NCBI GenBank assembly: GCA_910577735.1
Contig: CAJTOO010000008.1
Coordinates: forward strand, 62,001 to 126,000
Source of the DNA: an uncultured Lachnospiraceae bacterium
GTDB taxonomy: Bacteria; Bacillota; Clostridia; Lachnospirales; Lachnospiraceae
Length of the DNA stretch: 64,000 nt
Direction: 5' to 3'
Made by a program: the position numbers and the translations under genes
Shown: positions 41,500 to 50,142 of the stretch, one piece after another
Layout: each line of letters starts with the position of its first letter
Numbering within the stretch: position 1 is the stretch's first letter
Notes under the pieces: generated by a model
Database searches by the model: none
The model's input: only the letters and a program-made list of their open reading frames with translations
Told to the model about the DNA's origin: nothing

Positions 41500-42336
41500 A
41501 TGCAGAAAAAGATTGCTGTGATTAACGATATAGCAGGATACGGGAGATGTGCCATGACGGTAATCCTGCCCATTCTTTCTTATATGGGGGTACAGGGATG
41601 TCCCCTTCCCACTTCTATCTTTTCTAATAATACGGCTTTTCCCGATTTTTTTATGGATGACTATACAGACCGGATGGAGGCTTATATTGAGAAGTGGGGT
41701 AAGATCGGCCTGAAATTTGACGGCATTGCTACCGGCTATCTGGGATCTGTGCGGCAGATTGATATTGTGCGGCATTTTATTCATGATTTTTCTAGGGAAG
41801 ACACCCTGGTGATTGTGGATCCGGTTATGGGGGATCATGGAAGACTATACTCTGCCTATACAGTAGAGTTATGTAAGGAGTTAGGAAAGTTGGTTGCGCT
41901 GGCGGATATCATCACACCGAATCTGACAGAAGCTTGTTATTTGACGGATATACCCTATCAGGAGAAGGGGTGGAAGAAGAAAGAGTTGAGTGCCATGGCA
42001 GAGAAACTGGCTTCTATGGGGCCCTCACGAGTGGTCATAACGGGGATTCCCCAGGGAGAATTTATCGCCAATTATGTGTATGTCAGAGAAACAGAAGCGG
42101 ATGTACATTCCTGCTTTATCCGCATCCATAAAGCAGGGGCAGAGCGCTGCGGTACAGGGGATGTGTTTGCGTCCATCATAGCGGCAGATGCGGTGAAAGA
42201 TGTGCCCTTTGACAGATCGGTGCGCAAGGCATCCGGCTTTGTGAAGAAATGCATCACGGCTTCTCTGGAACTTGAGACGCCGCCCACAGACGGCGTGCCG
42301 TTCGAGGAGATACTGTACCGGTTAAAGCGGGATTGA
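41500..42336 (+). CDS. Pyridoxamine/pyridoxal kinase (PdxY-like)
   Basis: This 278-residue enzyme is a ribokinase-fold vitamin B6 kinase. It shows INDIAGYGRCAMTVILPILS at the N-terminus, DPVMGDHGRLYSAY and the nucleotide/anion-hole motif GAERCGTGDVFASII, in which the Asp is the catalytic base. It would phosphorylate pyridoxal, pyridoxamine or pyridoxine to the 5'-phosphates (salvage). ATG 41500 follows AAGGGAGCG. A small hairpin (ATCGAGC-TT-GCTCGAT) lies ~40 bases upstream. Confidence 0.88.
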   Translation: MQKKIAVINDIAGYGRCAMTVILPILSYMGVQGCPLPTSIFSNNTAFPDFFMDDYTDRMEAYIEKWGKIGLKFDGIATGYLGSVRQIDIVRHFIHDFSREDTLVIVDPVMGDHGRLYSAYTVELCKELGKLVALADIITPNLTEACYLTDIPYQEKGWKKKELSAMAEKLASMGPSRVVITGIPQGEFIANYVYVRETEADVHSCFIRIHKAGAERCGTGDVFASIIAADAVKDVPFDRSVRKASGFVKKCITASLELETPPTDGVPFEEILYRLKRD

Positions 42337-42347
42337 TTGCCGGCAGA

Positions 42348-43175
42348 TCACAATCGATATTCCAATTCAAAAGGATAACCGTCCTTCTTGTTCTTTTCGG
42401 AGAGCGTATCTGTTTCTATGATACAGAAATCGTCACTCTTCAGGACTTCTTTCATCTCTTCCCGTATAGACTCAAAGTCTGACACATGGGTAGAGATTCT
42501 CCGGCAGGCAAAATCACCTTCTTCTATGGTACGGACACTTTTTTCAGATTCTTCCGGAAGTGTGGGAGCATCTCCTGTTATTGTAAGGAACATGTGACGC
42601 TGGTATATGCCTTCCCGGTATTCATGCAGTACACCGGAAGGATAGGCGACAGCAGTTCCCAGCTGCTGTGCTGTGACAAAAAGTTTCAGGATATGCTGGC
42701 CATAGTACTTGGGAATATCCATATCTTCCAAAGGAACTGTCAGCATTTTGCGCTTTACGATCTCATTGTGGTAGAAGCCATCGGGCAGAAGAATACCGCT
42801 CCTGCTTTCCGGAATCTTAGCCAGACCGGTCACAGGACTGGCCATATTCTGCAGAGTTTCCTGCAGAGTACCCAGACAGTTATGGATTTCCAGAATCTTC
42901 TGTTCTGCCAGGATCTTGCCGTCATAGAGAAGTTTCTGCAAATGAATGGAATTGTTTTCCACATAATTATTCAGATCTTTTAAGGGGATTCCCAACTTAA
43001 TGCAGACTGTGATTGCGTCTAAGAGATAGAGCTGATCCATCGTGTAATAACGATAGTTGGTCTCCGTGTTGATAAAGGCCGGTTTTAAAATACCGATTTG
43101 GTCGTAGTAGCGCAGGGATTTGATGCTTACATTTTTTAATTTTGAGACTTTACCGATAGACATATATTGACTCAT
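42348..43175 (-). CDS. MerR-family regulator with effector-binding domain
   Basis: This 275-residue protein has the MerR winged helix (MSIGKVSKLKNVSIKSLRYY, GILKPAFINTETNYRYYTMD), a coiled linker and a C-terminal GyrI-like effector domain (LTVPLEDMDIPKYYGQHILK), as in multidrug-sensing BmrR relatives. The start at 43175 is chosen for its AGGA site; a further upstream start exists. It converges on the kinase gene, with 11 bases between their stops. Two direct TGACAAAATATGA repeats upstream may be its binding sites. No transporter lies beside it. Confidence 0.85.
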   Translation of the reverse strand: MSQYMSIGKVSKLKNVSIKSLRYYDQIGILKPAFINTETNYRYYTMDQLYLLDAITVCIKLGIPLKDLNNYVENNSIHLQKLLYDGKILAEQKILEIHNCLGTLQETLQNMASPVTGLAKIPESRSGILLPDGFYHNEIVKRKMLTVPLEDMDIPKYYGQHILKLFVTAQQLGTAVAYPSGVLHEYREGIYQRHMFLTITGDAPTLPEESEKSVRTIEEGDFACRRISTHVSDFESIREEMKEVLKSDDFCIIETDTLSEKNKKDGYPFELEYRL

Positions 43176-43211
43176 TGCTATAATCCTAATGCCAGCAGGC
43201 ACTCCGTTGTT

Positions 43212-43270
43212 TCATATTTTGTCAGCAAACTATACCCGAGGGGAAGAGTTGGCTAAGTCATATTTTGTCA
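43212..43270 (-). repeat. Two 13-bp direct repeats before the MerR gene
   Basis: TCATATTTTGTCA occurs at 43212-43224 and at 43258-43270, 46 bases apart (about four helical turns). Read toward the MerR gene they are TGACAAAATATGA. They may be operator sites. The rest of 43176-43451 holds only the terminator at 43362. Confidence 0.5.
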
Positions 43271-43361
43271 CATCTTTCTCTCAAAAACAAGTCTTTTTAG
43301 AAAACTAGTGGTCAGAAAAATTCGTCATACAAGATGATGTGTATGGTATTTTAGAAGGAAA

Positions 43362-43392
43362 AAGGGCAGAACCAGATTTCGGTTCTGCCCTT
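43362..43392 (-). terminator. Terminator of the GH94 gene (minus strand)
   Basis: AAGGGCAGAACC pairs perfectly with GGTTCTGCCCTT around AGATTTC. On the minus strand the stem is followed by TTTTCC, so it terminates the phosphorylase gene; it may also work in the other direction. Confidence 0.85.
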
Positions 43393-43451
43393 GTCTGTCA
43401 ATATAAATCTGACAAAGTCTGGCATCTGTTTTATATAAGATGTGATTTACT

Positions 43452-45887
43452 TCACCCCATGGTCACTACCACATCATAACTGTCCTTGCCTTTTTCATAA
43501 GGCACAATGCAGCCAGCCGCTTCTTTACCGTCCACAGTAAGGGATTTAACACCCTTTTCAACATTCTCAGGGTTTACAACTTTAATGTGATAAGTGCCTT
43601 CCCGGAACTTCCTGGTCAGTTCAAAGTTTCCAAAGCCTTTCGGTACACAGGGATCGATACGGAGTCCCTGATGTGTGGGATAAATACCGAGAATATGCTG
43701 GGATATGTTCACGAAGGTCCATGCCGCCGTACCGGTCAGCCAGCTGTTCTTTGCTTCGCCGTGGAACTTTGCATCTGCCCCGGCAACCATCTGGGAATAC
43801 ACATAAGGTTCTGTACGGTGAATCTCACTGTATTCTTCCACATAGGCAGGACAGGTTTTCTGATAAATCTCAAAGGCTCTGTCGCCGCGTCCGATTACAG
43901 TCTCTGCGATGGAGACCCAGGGGTTGTTGTGGCAGAAGATACCGGCATTCTCTTTGTACCCCGGCGGGTAAGAAGAAATCTCACCCAGTTCCAGATGGTA
44001 ACGGGTATAGGCCGGTTGTAAAATCATCACACCGTATTGGGTATCCAGTTTTTCCTTGACGGCATCGAGCGCTTTCTGAGCAAGGCCTTCCTTCACACCA
44101 ATGCCGGCCAGTGGACAGAAGCCGTTGGACTCAATGTAAATCTGTCCTTCTTCGCATTCTTTGGAACCGATCTTTTGACCGTAGGCATCGTAAGCGCGGA
44201 CAAACCAGTCTCCGTCCCAACCGTCTTTTAAGATGGCGTCGTACATTTTCTGCACTTCGGCGCGGGCATAATCGGCTTCGGCCTGGTTATCCATAAGCTC
44301 GCAGAGCTGCGCGTATTCTTCCCCGTATTTGACGAACATGCCGGCAATGAATACGGATTCTGCCACAGGGCCTTCGGAAGGCCCGAAAGTCTGGAAGGAC
44401 TCACCGGGATGCTCTGAGAAGCAGTTCAGGTTCAGGCAGTCGTTCCAGTCGGCACGGCCAATCAGGGGCAGGGCATGAGGCCCCTTGTGATTGACGATAT
44501 AGTCGAAGGAACGTTTCAGATGATCCATCAGCGGCTGCGCTGCGGACATATCGTTGTCATAAGGTACCATTTCCGTCAGGATGGAGGTGTCGCCGCTTTC
44601 GCGCACGTAGGCGGAAGTGCCGGCAATCAGCCACAGCGGATCGTCGTTAAAGCCGCTGCCGATATCGGAATTGCCTTTCTTGGTGAGAGGCTGGTATTGA
44701 TGATAGGCGCTGCCATCCTGGAACTGGGTGGAGGCAATGTCGATGATACGTTGTCTTGCGCGGTCCGGAATCAGATGGACGAACCCTAAGAGATCCTGGC
44801 AGGAATCGCGGAAGCCCATGCCGCGTCCGATACCGGATTCGTAATAGGAAGCAGACCGTGACATGTTAAAGGTAACCATACACTGGTACTGGTTCCAGAT
44901 GTTGACCATACGGTCCACCTTGTCATTGGAGGATTTCACAGTGTATTTGGATAAAAGGTTGTTCCAATAATCGTTCAGTGCGGCAAAAGCCTTCTCCACA
45001 TCAGCATCAGTTTGATATTTTGCCAGCATTGTCTGGGCAGGCTTTTTGTTGATGACGCCTGGCGCTTCCCACTTATCGTCCTCCGGATTTTCAAGATAAC
45101 CCAGTACGAAGACGAAAGTCTTGCTCTCGCCTGGATGCAGAGTCACATTGATCTGATGGCTGGCGATGGGGGACCATCCGCTTGCCACCGAGTTGGAAGC
45201 CTGGCCGTTCTCTACAACTTCCGGATTGGCTGCGCCGCGGTAGGCGCCAAGGAAAGCATCCCGGCTCGTGTCGAATCCATCCACAGGCGTATTTACCGCA
45301 TAGACCGCATAGTGATTTCTGCGTTCCCGGTATTCTGTCTTATGATAAATGGCAGAACCGATCACTTCCACCTCGCCGGTATTTAAGTTGCGCTGGAAAT
45401 TGCGGGAATCATCATCCGCGTTCCACAGACACCACTCTACATAAGAGAAGAGGGAGATGGTCTTGGTGCTGCCGCCTGCATTAGTCAGTTTTACCTGGCT
45501 GATTTCACAGTTATCATCCATGGGTACAAAGGTGAGGACAGAAGCCTCGAGATTGTTCTTTGCACCGGTAAAACGGCTGTAGCCGATACCGTGCCGGCAT
45601 TCGTAACTGTCAAGTTCTGTCTGGGTTGGCTTCCATCCAGGGTTCCAGATACTGTTCCCCTCTTTAATATAAAAGTATTTGCCATTGATGTCGTTTGGCA
45701 CATCATTGTAGCGGTAACGCGTCATGCGCAGAAGTTTTGCGTCTTTATAAAAGGTATAACCGCCGCAGGTATTGGAAATCAACGTAAAGAACTCATTGCA
45801 GCCCAGATAGTTGATCCAGGGAAGTGGTGTCCTGGGCGTGGTGATGACATATTCCCGGTTGGCATCATCAAAATAACCAAATTTCAT
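43452..45887 (-). CDS. Cellobiose phosphorylase-like enzyme (GH94)
   Basis: This 811-residue protein starts at ATG 45887 behind AAAAGGAG, the same length as known clostridial cellobiose phosphorylases. The N-terminal beta-sandwich begins MKFGYFDDANREYVITTPRT. The helical barrel holds GRADWNDCLNL, where the general acid Asp is expected, and RDSCQDLLGF. There is no signal peptide. The enzyme would split cellobiose with phosphate into glucose and glucose-1-phosphate in the cytosol. It faces a LacI regulator across an intergenic region with LacI-type operators. Another GH94 specificity cannot be excluded. Confidence 0.92.
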   Translation of the reverse strand: MKFGYFDDANREYVITTPRTPLPWINYLGCNEFFTLISNTCGGYTFYKDAKLLRMTRYRYNDVPNDINGKYFYIKEGNSIWNPGWKPTQTELDSYECRHGIGYSRFTGAKNNLEASVLTFVPMDDNCEISQVKLTNAGGSTKTISLFSYVEWCLWNADDDSRNFQRNLNTGEVEVIGSAIYHKTEYRERRNHYAVYAVNTPVDGFDTSRDAFLGAYRGAANPEVVENGQASNSVASGWSPIASHQINVTLHPGESKTFVFVLGYLENPEDDKWEAPGVINKKPAQTMLAKYQTDADVEKAFAALNDYWNNLLSKYTVKSSNDKVDRMVNIWNQYQCMVTFNMSRSASYYESGIGRGMGFRDSCQDLLGFVHLIPDRARQRIIDIASTQFQDGSAYHQYQPLTKKGNSDIGSGFNDDPLWLIAGTSAYVRESGDTSILTEMVPYDNDMSAAQPLMDHLKRSFDYIVNHKGPHALPLIGRADWNDCLNLNCFSEHPGESFQTFGPSEGPVAESVFIAGMFVKYGEEYAQLCELMDNQAEADYARAEVQKMYDAILKDGWDGDWFVRAYDAYGQKIGSKECEEGQIYIESNGFCPLAGIGVKEGLAQKALDAVKEKLDTQYGVMILQPAYTRYHLELGEISSYPPGYKENAGIFCHNNPWVSIAETVIGRGDRAFEIYQKTCPAYVEEYSEIHRTEPYVYSQMVAGADAKFHGEAKNSWLTGTAAWTFVNISQHILGIYPTHQGLRIDPCVPKGFGNFELTRKFREGTYHIKVVNPENVEKGVKSLTVDGKEAAGCIVPYEKGKDSYDVVVTMG

Positions 45888-46224
45888 AAGTATACTCTCC
45901 TTTTCCATGATATTTGCTTTGCCTGTGCAGCCTTTACAAAACTTATAGAGCGAAAACGATTAAGTAAAAGAGCATAATGCTAATAACAATAATAAAATTA
46001 TATATAATAAAATAGAAAAATGCAATAAGCTTTCGAGAATTTATATAAATTTAGTATGGGGTTATTTTCTGATACATGCCATAAATCAATAAAACTAATG
46101 ATAGAAAGATAAAATATTTCTTGCATAAGTATAAAATATATTGTAAACTAAATGTACGAAAACGGTTAAGTGATTTTTCTTGTAAATACTGTCGAATCTT
46201 GCAAAGTGATGAGGGGACTTGAAT
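45888..46224. promoter_or_regulatory. Divergent control region with two LacI-type operators
   Basis: No gene is seen here. CGAAAACGATTAAGT (45951-45965) and CGAAAACGGTTAAGT (46157-46171) share the LacI-family core AANCGNTT. One lies 64 bases from the phosphorylase start, the other 54 bases from the regulator start, so each gene has one site. They are 206 bases apart, which would allow DNA looping. The middle is very AT-rich. Confidence 0.75.
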
Positions 46225-47241
46225 ATGGTATCAATGAAGGATATCTCGATTGCCTGCGGTGTATCGGTAGCGACGGTTAGTAAGGCGCTTAATGATCACA
46301 ACGATATCGGATCAGAGACCAAAAAGTATATAAAGAAGGTCGCGGATGAGATGGGATATTTCCCCAATTCGATGGCTAAAGCGCTGAAAACAAATCGTAC
46401 CTACAACATAGGTGTACTTTTTGCCGAGGAGGCTTACAGCGGTCTGACACATGACTATTATGCTTTTGTGCTGGATAGTTTTAAGAGGACTGTGGAAGAA
46501 AAAGGATATGATATTACCTTTATAAATTCCTCGAAGACACGGTCCGAACGGATATCTTACCTGGAACATTGCAGATCCCGGGGGTTTGATGGGATTGCGA
46601 TAGTCTGCGCAGATTTTTATTCACAGGAGATCATGCAGCTTGTCAGGGGCAATATTCCTACGGTTACCCTGGATCATATTTTTAATAATACCTGTGCGAT
46701 CATGTCAAATAATGTGCAGGGTATGCAGGACCTTTTGACTTATATTTATGAAAAAGGGCACCGCAGGGTTGCATTTATCCATGGGGCGGATTCGTCAGTT
46801 ACGCAGAGCAGACTTTCTTCCTTTTATCGGACTGCGGCGCAGCTGGGCATGGAGGTTCCGGATGTATATGTCAGTATGGCTCCTTACAGGGATACAGCGG
46901 CCACTTATCAGGAAACCATGAGGCTTCTCGATTTGAGAGAGCGGCCCACCTGCATCATATATCCTGATGATTTTGCTGCTTTTGGCGGAATTAATGCGAT
47001 TAAAGAAAGAGGCCTGCGGATTCCGGAGGATATTTCCGTAGCTGGATATGACGGAATCAGAATTGCAAGGCATATTGAACCTACACTCACCACGCTTGCC
47101 CAGAATACCAAGGAGCTGGGGCAGAAGGCAGGAGAGAAACTGATCAGCCTGATCGAGCATCCCAAAACCACATTGGTGGAACAGATTTTTGTGGAAGGGC
47201 ACGTGTATGAGGGAAATTCTGTAGCAGATTTAAATGCATGA
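46225..47241 (+). CDS. LacI-family transcriptional regulator
   Basis: This 338-residue regulator starts at ATG 46225, 8 bases after GAGGGG (TTG 46219 is too close). The N-terminal helix-turn-helix is SMKDISIACGVSVATVSKAL, the hinge NSMAKALKTNRTYNIGV, and the sugar-binding domain includes GFDGIAIVCAD, GHRRVAFIHG and DISVAGYDGIRIARHIEP. It very probably represses the divergent phosphorylase gene and itself through the two operators, with a beta-glucoside-derived sugar as inducer (inference). Confidence 0.95.
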   Translation: MVSMKDISIACGVSVATVSKALNDHNDIGSETKKYIKKVADEMGYFPNSMAKALKTNRTYNIGVLFAEEAYSGLTHDYYAFVLDSFKRTVEEKGYDITFINSSKTRSERISYLEHCRSRGFDGIAIVCADFYSQEIMQLVRGNIPTVTLDHIFNNTCAIMSNNVQGMQDLLTYIYEKGHRRVAFIHGADSSVTQSRLSSFYRTAAQLGMEVPDVYVSMAPYRDTAATYQETMRLLDLRERPTCIIYPDDFAAFGGINAIKERGLRIPEDISVAGYDGIRIARHIEPTLTTLAQNTKELGQKAGEKLISLIEHPKTTLVEQIFVEGHVYEGNSVADLNA

Positions 47242-47264
47242 TGATAGAAAACAGAGTGATGATG

Positions 47265-47294
47265 ACAGCGTCTCATAAAGGGACGCTGTTTTTG
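47265..47294 (+). terminator. Terminator of the LacI gene
   Basis: ACAGCGTC (47265-47272) pairs with GACGCTGT (47282-47289), followed by TTTTTG. Confidence 0.85.
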
Positions 47295-47465
47295 TATAAG
47301 AAATTCCTCCGCGTGTAAAGGCTGCTTTCCAAGGGATTTACCATTTTATATAAAATTAAGAATAGGAACATGGAAAAGCAAGGATAATTGTGATAAAATG
47401 ATTAAACGCAGGGCAGCTATGATAGTTAGAAAGGCTTATCATCTGCGTGAAGGAGAGGAGAGGAC

Positions 47466-47858
47466 ATGTCGTCAGCCATTATTTTTGATCAGAGCAGATT
47501 GAAAGTCTATGACGGTCTCCTTCGGTTGTGTGAATATGCCGGACAATCCGAAGTGTGGTGTAACACACTGTGGGGCGAACTGCTTACGGATGTGCAGTTG
47601 TATGATGCGTTTGTGTACTATCTGGAGCATCATGAACTGCCTGAAACCCCTAAATGTGAGGGATATTCCCTGACGGACTGTTATGTGTGGCAGATGGAAC
47701 AGGATAATCTGCGCAGGGATACCGGAAAGAATACGGGGCAATGTAATAAGGAAGACATGGTGCTGCAAGCCTTCATGACGATGGCACAGATGAAGAGGAC
47801 ACCGGAAAAGTACATCCGGAAATTCAACGACGGAAGAGGTATGGACCAGACCATGTAA
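47466..47858 (+). CDS. Conserved hypothetical protein
   Basis: This 130-residue soluble protein starts at ATG 47466 behind GGAGAGGAGAGG. It is helical and rich in aromatic residues (DGLLRLCEYAGQSEVWCNTL, LYDAFVYYLEHHELP), with four Cys residues spread along the chain. It has no signal peptide or membrane helix. I do not recognise a function. It lies 22 bases before a DUF1700 protein and may share its transcript. Confidence 0.65.
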   Translation: MSSAIIFDQSRLKVYDGLLRLCEYAGQSEVWCNTLWGELLTDVQLYDAFVYYLEHHELPETPKCEGYSLTDCYVWQMEQDNLRRDTGKNTGQCNKEDMVLQAFMTMAQMKRTPEKYIRKFNDGRGMDQTM

Positions 47859-47880
47859 ATCGGGAGAAAAGGTAGATGCT

Positions 47881-48399
47881 ATGAACCGCATAGAATTTAT
47901 GGAAAAACTGCAAAGAGCGCTTGCCGGCGGGCTTAACAGCCGCCAGGTGACTGAGAATGTACGCTATTATCAGGAATATATAGATATGGAGATCCGCAAA
48001 GGCAAAAGTGAAGCGGAAGTGCTGTCAGGGCTTGGCGATCCCAGACTTCTTGCCAAAAGCATCATCGAAGCCAATAAACGGGCAGGACGGAGTGAAGGGA
48101 CAAATTTAAATTACGACGAGGAGGTCGTCGGCAACGGGGCCGGAGGTTCCTATAGCAACACGTATCATTATCAGACCAACGGTGATTATGAGAACCGGGA
48201 AAGAGCTTCTTATGAAGAAGATATGACAGGGGCCGGAAAGATATTCCGTATGCCGGGATGGCTGCTTCTTCTGATTATTACGGTGTTTGTACTGCTGATC
48301 ATCGGTGTGGCATTTTCCCTGATATCGGTCCTGGCGCCGATACTGATTCCGGTCTTGGTGATTACGCTGATTGTCAAGCTTTTTCAAAGTAATAGATAG
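47881..48399 (+). CDS. DUF1700 family membrane protein
   Basis: This 172-residue protein begins MNRIEFMEKLQRALAGGLN and continues with YYQEYIDMEIRKGKSEAEVL and LGDPRLLAKSIIEAN, the DUF1700 helical domain. A linker rich in Asn, Tyr and Gly follows, then two hydrophobic stretches (GWLLLLIITVFVLLIIGVAF and LISVLAPILIPVLVITLIV). DUF1700 proteins are usually controlled by PadR regulators and linked to envelope functions; no PadR gene is adjacent here. Confidence 0.85.
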   Translation: MNRIEFMEKLQRALAGGLNSRQVTENVRYYQEYIDMEIRKGKSEAEVLSGLGDPRLLAKSIIEANKRAGRSEGTNLNYDEEVVGNGAGGSYSNTYHYQTNGDYENRERASYEEDMTGAGKIFRMPGWLLLLIITVFVLLIIGVAFSLISVLAPILIPVLVITLIVKLFQSNR

Positions 48400-48710
48400 C
48401 ATGGATAATGTTTATAGAACAATTAGTACAAAATACAACAGACCATTTGGGTAAATGGTCTGTTGAGGGGAGTATAAATAATTAATATAAGGGTCTGTAA
48501 ACTGAGAATGAAGGGGTATCTCTGTTTACATCTATTATTATATATGATTTGAAAGAAATTGCAATCAAAAATAGTACCAAAGTACCAAGGGTACTTTTGG
48601 TACTTTTGAATAAAAATATAGTACTAAAGACCTATTTGTCGTTTGAATAAGTTTACATGGATTCTCTCATACTATTTCTGTAACATCAAATCAATCAGGA
48701 GGTATGGAAG
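48400..48710 (+). repeat. Gene-free stretch with two hairpins
   Basis: No gene of normal length is seen. CAACAGACCATTT-GGGT-AAATGGTCTGTTG (48436-48465) is a perfect 13-pair hairpin, probably the terminator of the DUF1700 gene although no T run follows. A second inverted repeat at 48573-48604 is built from four AGTACC or GGTACT half-sites. It lies ~110 bases before the small Asn/Gln-rich gene and could be an operator or RNA hairpin. Confidence 0.55.
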
Positions 48711-48860
48711 ATGTCTAAAAACGATTTTAACCAGAACAACCAGAACAGTCAGAATAATCAGAACGAGAAGCAGCAGGATAAATACAACAACTGCAGCCAG
48801 AACAGCACAAAGAACAGTTCCAAGAACAGCAATTCTCAGAATAATCAGAAGAATAACTAA
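48711..48860 (+). CDS. Small Asn/Gln-rich protein
   Basis: This 49-residue protein starts at ATG 48711, about 9 bases after AGGAGG. Nearly half of the residues are Asn or Gln (for example FNQNNQNSQNNQN and NSQNNQKNN), with Lys and Ser making up most of the rest and one Cys. Its codons are nearly all AAC/AAT and CAG, consistent with repeat expansion. The function is unknown; small proteins of this composition are seen in several Lachnospiraceae. A terminator follows immediately. Confidence 0.65.
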   Translation: MSKNDFNQNNQNSQNNQNEKQQDKYNNCSQNSTKNSSKNSNSQNNQKNN

Positions 48861-48878
48861 TTGCAGTCTGATCGGAAA

Positions 48879-48904
48879 AGGGACGCTTTGAAGCGTCTCT
48901 TTTT
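48879..48904 (+). terminator. Terminator of the Asn/Gln-rich gene
   Basis: AGGGACGCTT pairs with AAGCGTCTCT around TG, with a wobble, and TTTT follows. Confidence 0.8.
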
Positions 48905-48992
48905 CTGTTAGCAACGGATGTCTGGAGAAGCGGCATCCGTTGTTATATAAAAGCCGGTTGACACCCAGTCTGATACAGCATAAAATAAATCT

Positions 48993-50141
48993 ATGGAAAA
49001 ATTAGAATATATTGTGCCCTGTCACTTTGGACTGGAGGCAGTTTTAAAAAGAGAAATTCAGGATTTGGGTTATGAGATCGTGTCAGTGGAAGACGGCAGG
49101 ATTGTTTTTGCGGGAGATAAAGAGGCGCTTTGCCGTGCCAATATTTTTTTGCGCAGTGCGGAACGCGTGCTTATTAAAATAGGCAGCTTCCATGCGGAAA
49201 CTTTCGAGGAGCTTTTTCAGGGGACCAAGTCACTTCCCTGGGAAGCATACATACCCAGAGAAGGAAAGTTCTGGGTAGCCAAGGCAGCCAGTGTGAAAAG
49301 CAAGCTTTTCAGTCCTTCTGACATTCAGTCCATTATGAAGAAGGCGATGGTGGAGCGCATGAAGCGTATCTATCATATGGATTGGTTTGCGGAGAGCGGC
49401 GATTCCTATCCGGTCAGGGTCTTTATCAAGAAAGATGAAGTGACGGTTGGACTGGATACTACTGGTGAATCCCTGCATAAGAGAGGGTATCGTAAACTCA
49501 CAGCGAAGGCGCCTATTGCGGAGAATCTGGCGGCAGGGCTTCTGATGCTCACTCCATGGCGTGGCAGCCGGATCCTTGTGGATCCTTTCTGTGGCAGTGG
49601 AACGATACCGATTGAGGCTGCCATGATGGCGGCTCGTATGGCTCCGGGCAGGAACCGTACTTTTCAGGCGGCGGCATGGGAACATATTGTGCCGGGTCGG
49701 CTGTGGAATCAGGTGAAAGAGGAGGCAGACTCCCGTGTAGATCTTACTGTACAGACAGATATTCAGGGTTATGATATCGATGATGAGATGGTGTCCATTG
49801 CCCGGGCCAATGCGAGACTGGCTGGAGTGGATCGTCTGATTCATTTTCAGAAAAGGAGCGTGGAGCAGTTAAGCCATGCTAAAAAATATGGATTTATTCT
49901 GACCAATCCGCCCTATGGGGAGCGATTGGAAGATAAGAACAATCTGGAGTCCTTGTATCGGGCGCTGGGGGAGCGTTATCAGGCTTTGGATGCCTGGTCT
50001 ATGTATCTGATCACTGCCTATGAGCAGGCAGAGGGAGCTATCGGCAGAAAGGCTGATAAGAACAGAAAGATTTATAATGGCATGATGAGGACCTATTTTT
50101 ATCAATATATAGGGCCGAAGCCAACCGGGAACGGAAGATAA
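48993..50141 (+). CDS. THUMP-domain RNA methyltransferase (RlmL/YpsC-like)
   Basis: This 382-residue enzyme has an N-terminal ferredoxin-like and THUMP region (about 1-160) that binds RNA, and a Rossmann methyltransferase domain with DPFCGSGTIPIEAAMMA (SAM motif) and TNPPYGERL (catalytic NPPY). This is the layout of 23S rRNA guanine-N2 methyltransferases of the RlmL/YpsC group. ATG 48993 is used; no strong ribosome binding site is visible. The gene abuts the next one (1-base gap), forming an operon through 52335. Confidence 0.92.
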   Translation: MEKLEYIVPCHFGLEAVLKREIQDLGYEIVSVEDGRIVFAGDKEALCRANIFLRSAERVLIKIGSFHAETFEELFQGTKSLPWEAYIPREGKFWVAKAASVKSKLFSPSDIQSIMKKAMVERMKRIYHMDWFAESGDSYPVRVFIKKDEVTVGLDTTGESLHKRGYRKLTAKAPIAENLAAGLLMLTPWRGSRILVDPFCGSGTIPIEAAMMAARMAPGRNRTFQAAAWEHIVPGRLWNQVKEEADSRVDLTVQTDIQGYDIDDEMVSIARANARLAGVDRLIHFQKRSVEQLSHAKKYGFILTNPPYGERLEDKNNLESLYRALGERYQALDAWSMYLITAYEQAEGAIGRKADKNRKIYNGMMRTYFYQYIGPKPTGNGR

Positions 50142-50142
50142 A

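Noticed and set aside
48642..48891. Arg/Thr-rich 82-codon frame over the Asn/Gln-rich gene
   Set aside because: It is the shifted-frame shadow of the AAC/CAG repeats; the 49-codon frame has the AGGAGG site at proper distance.
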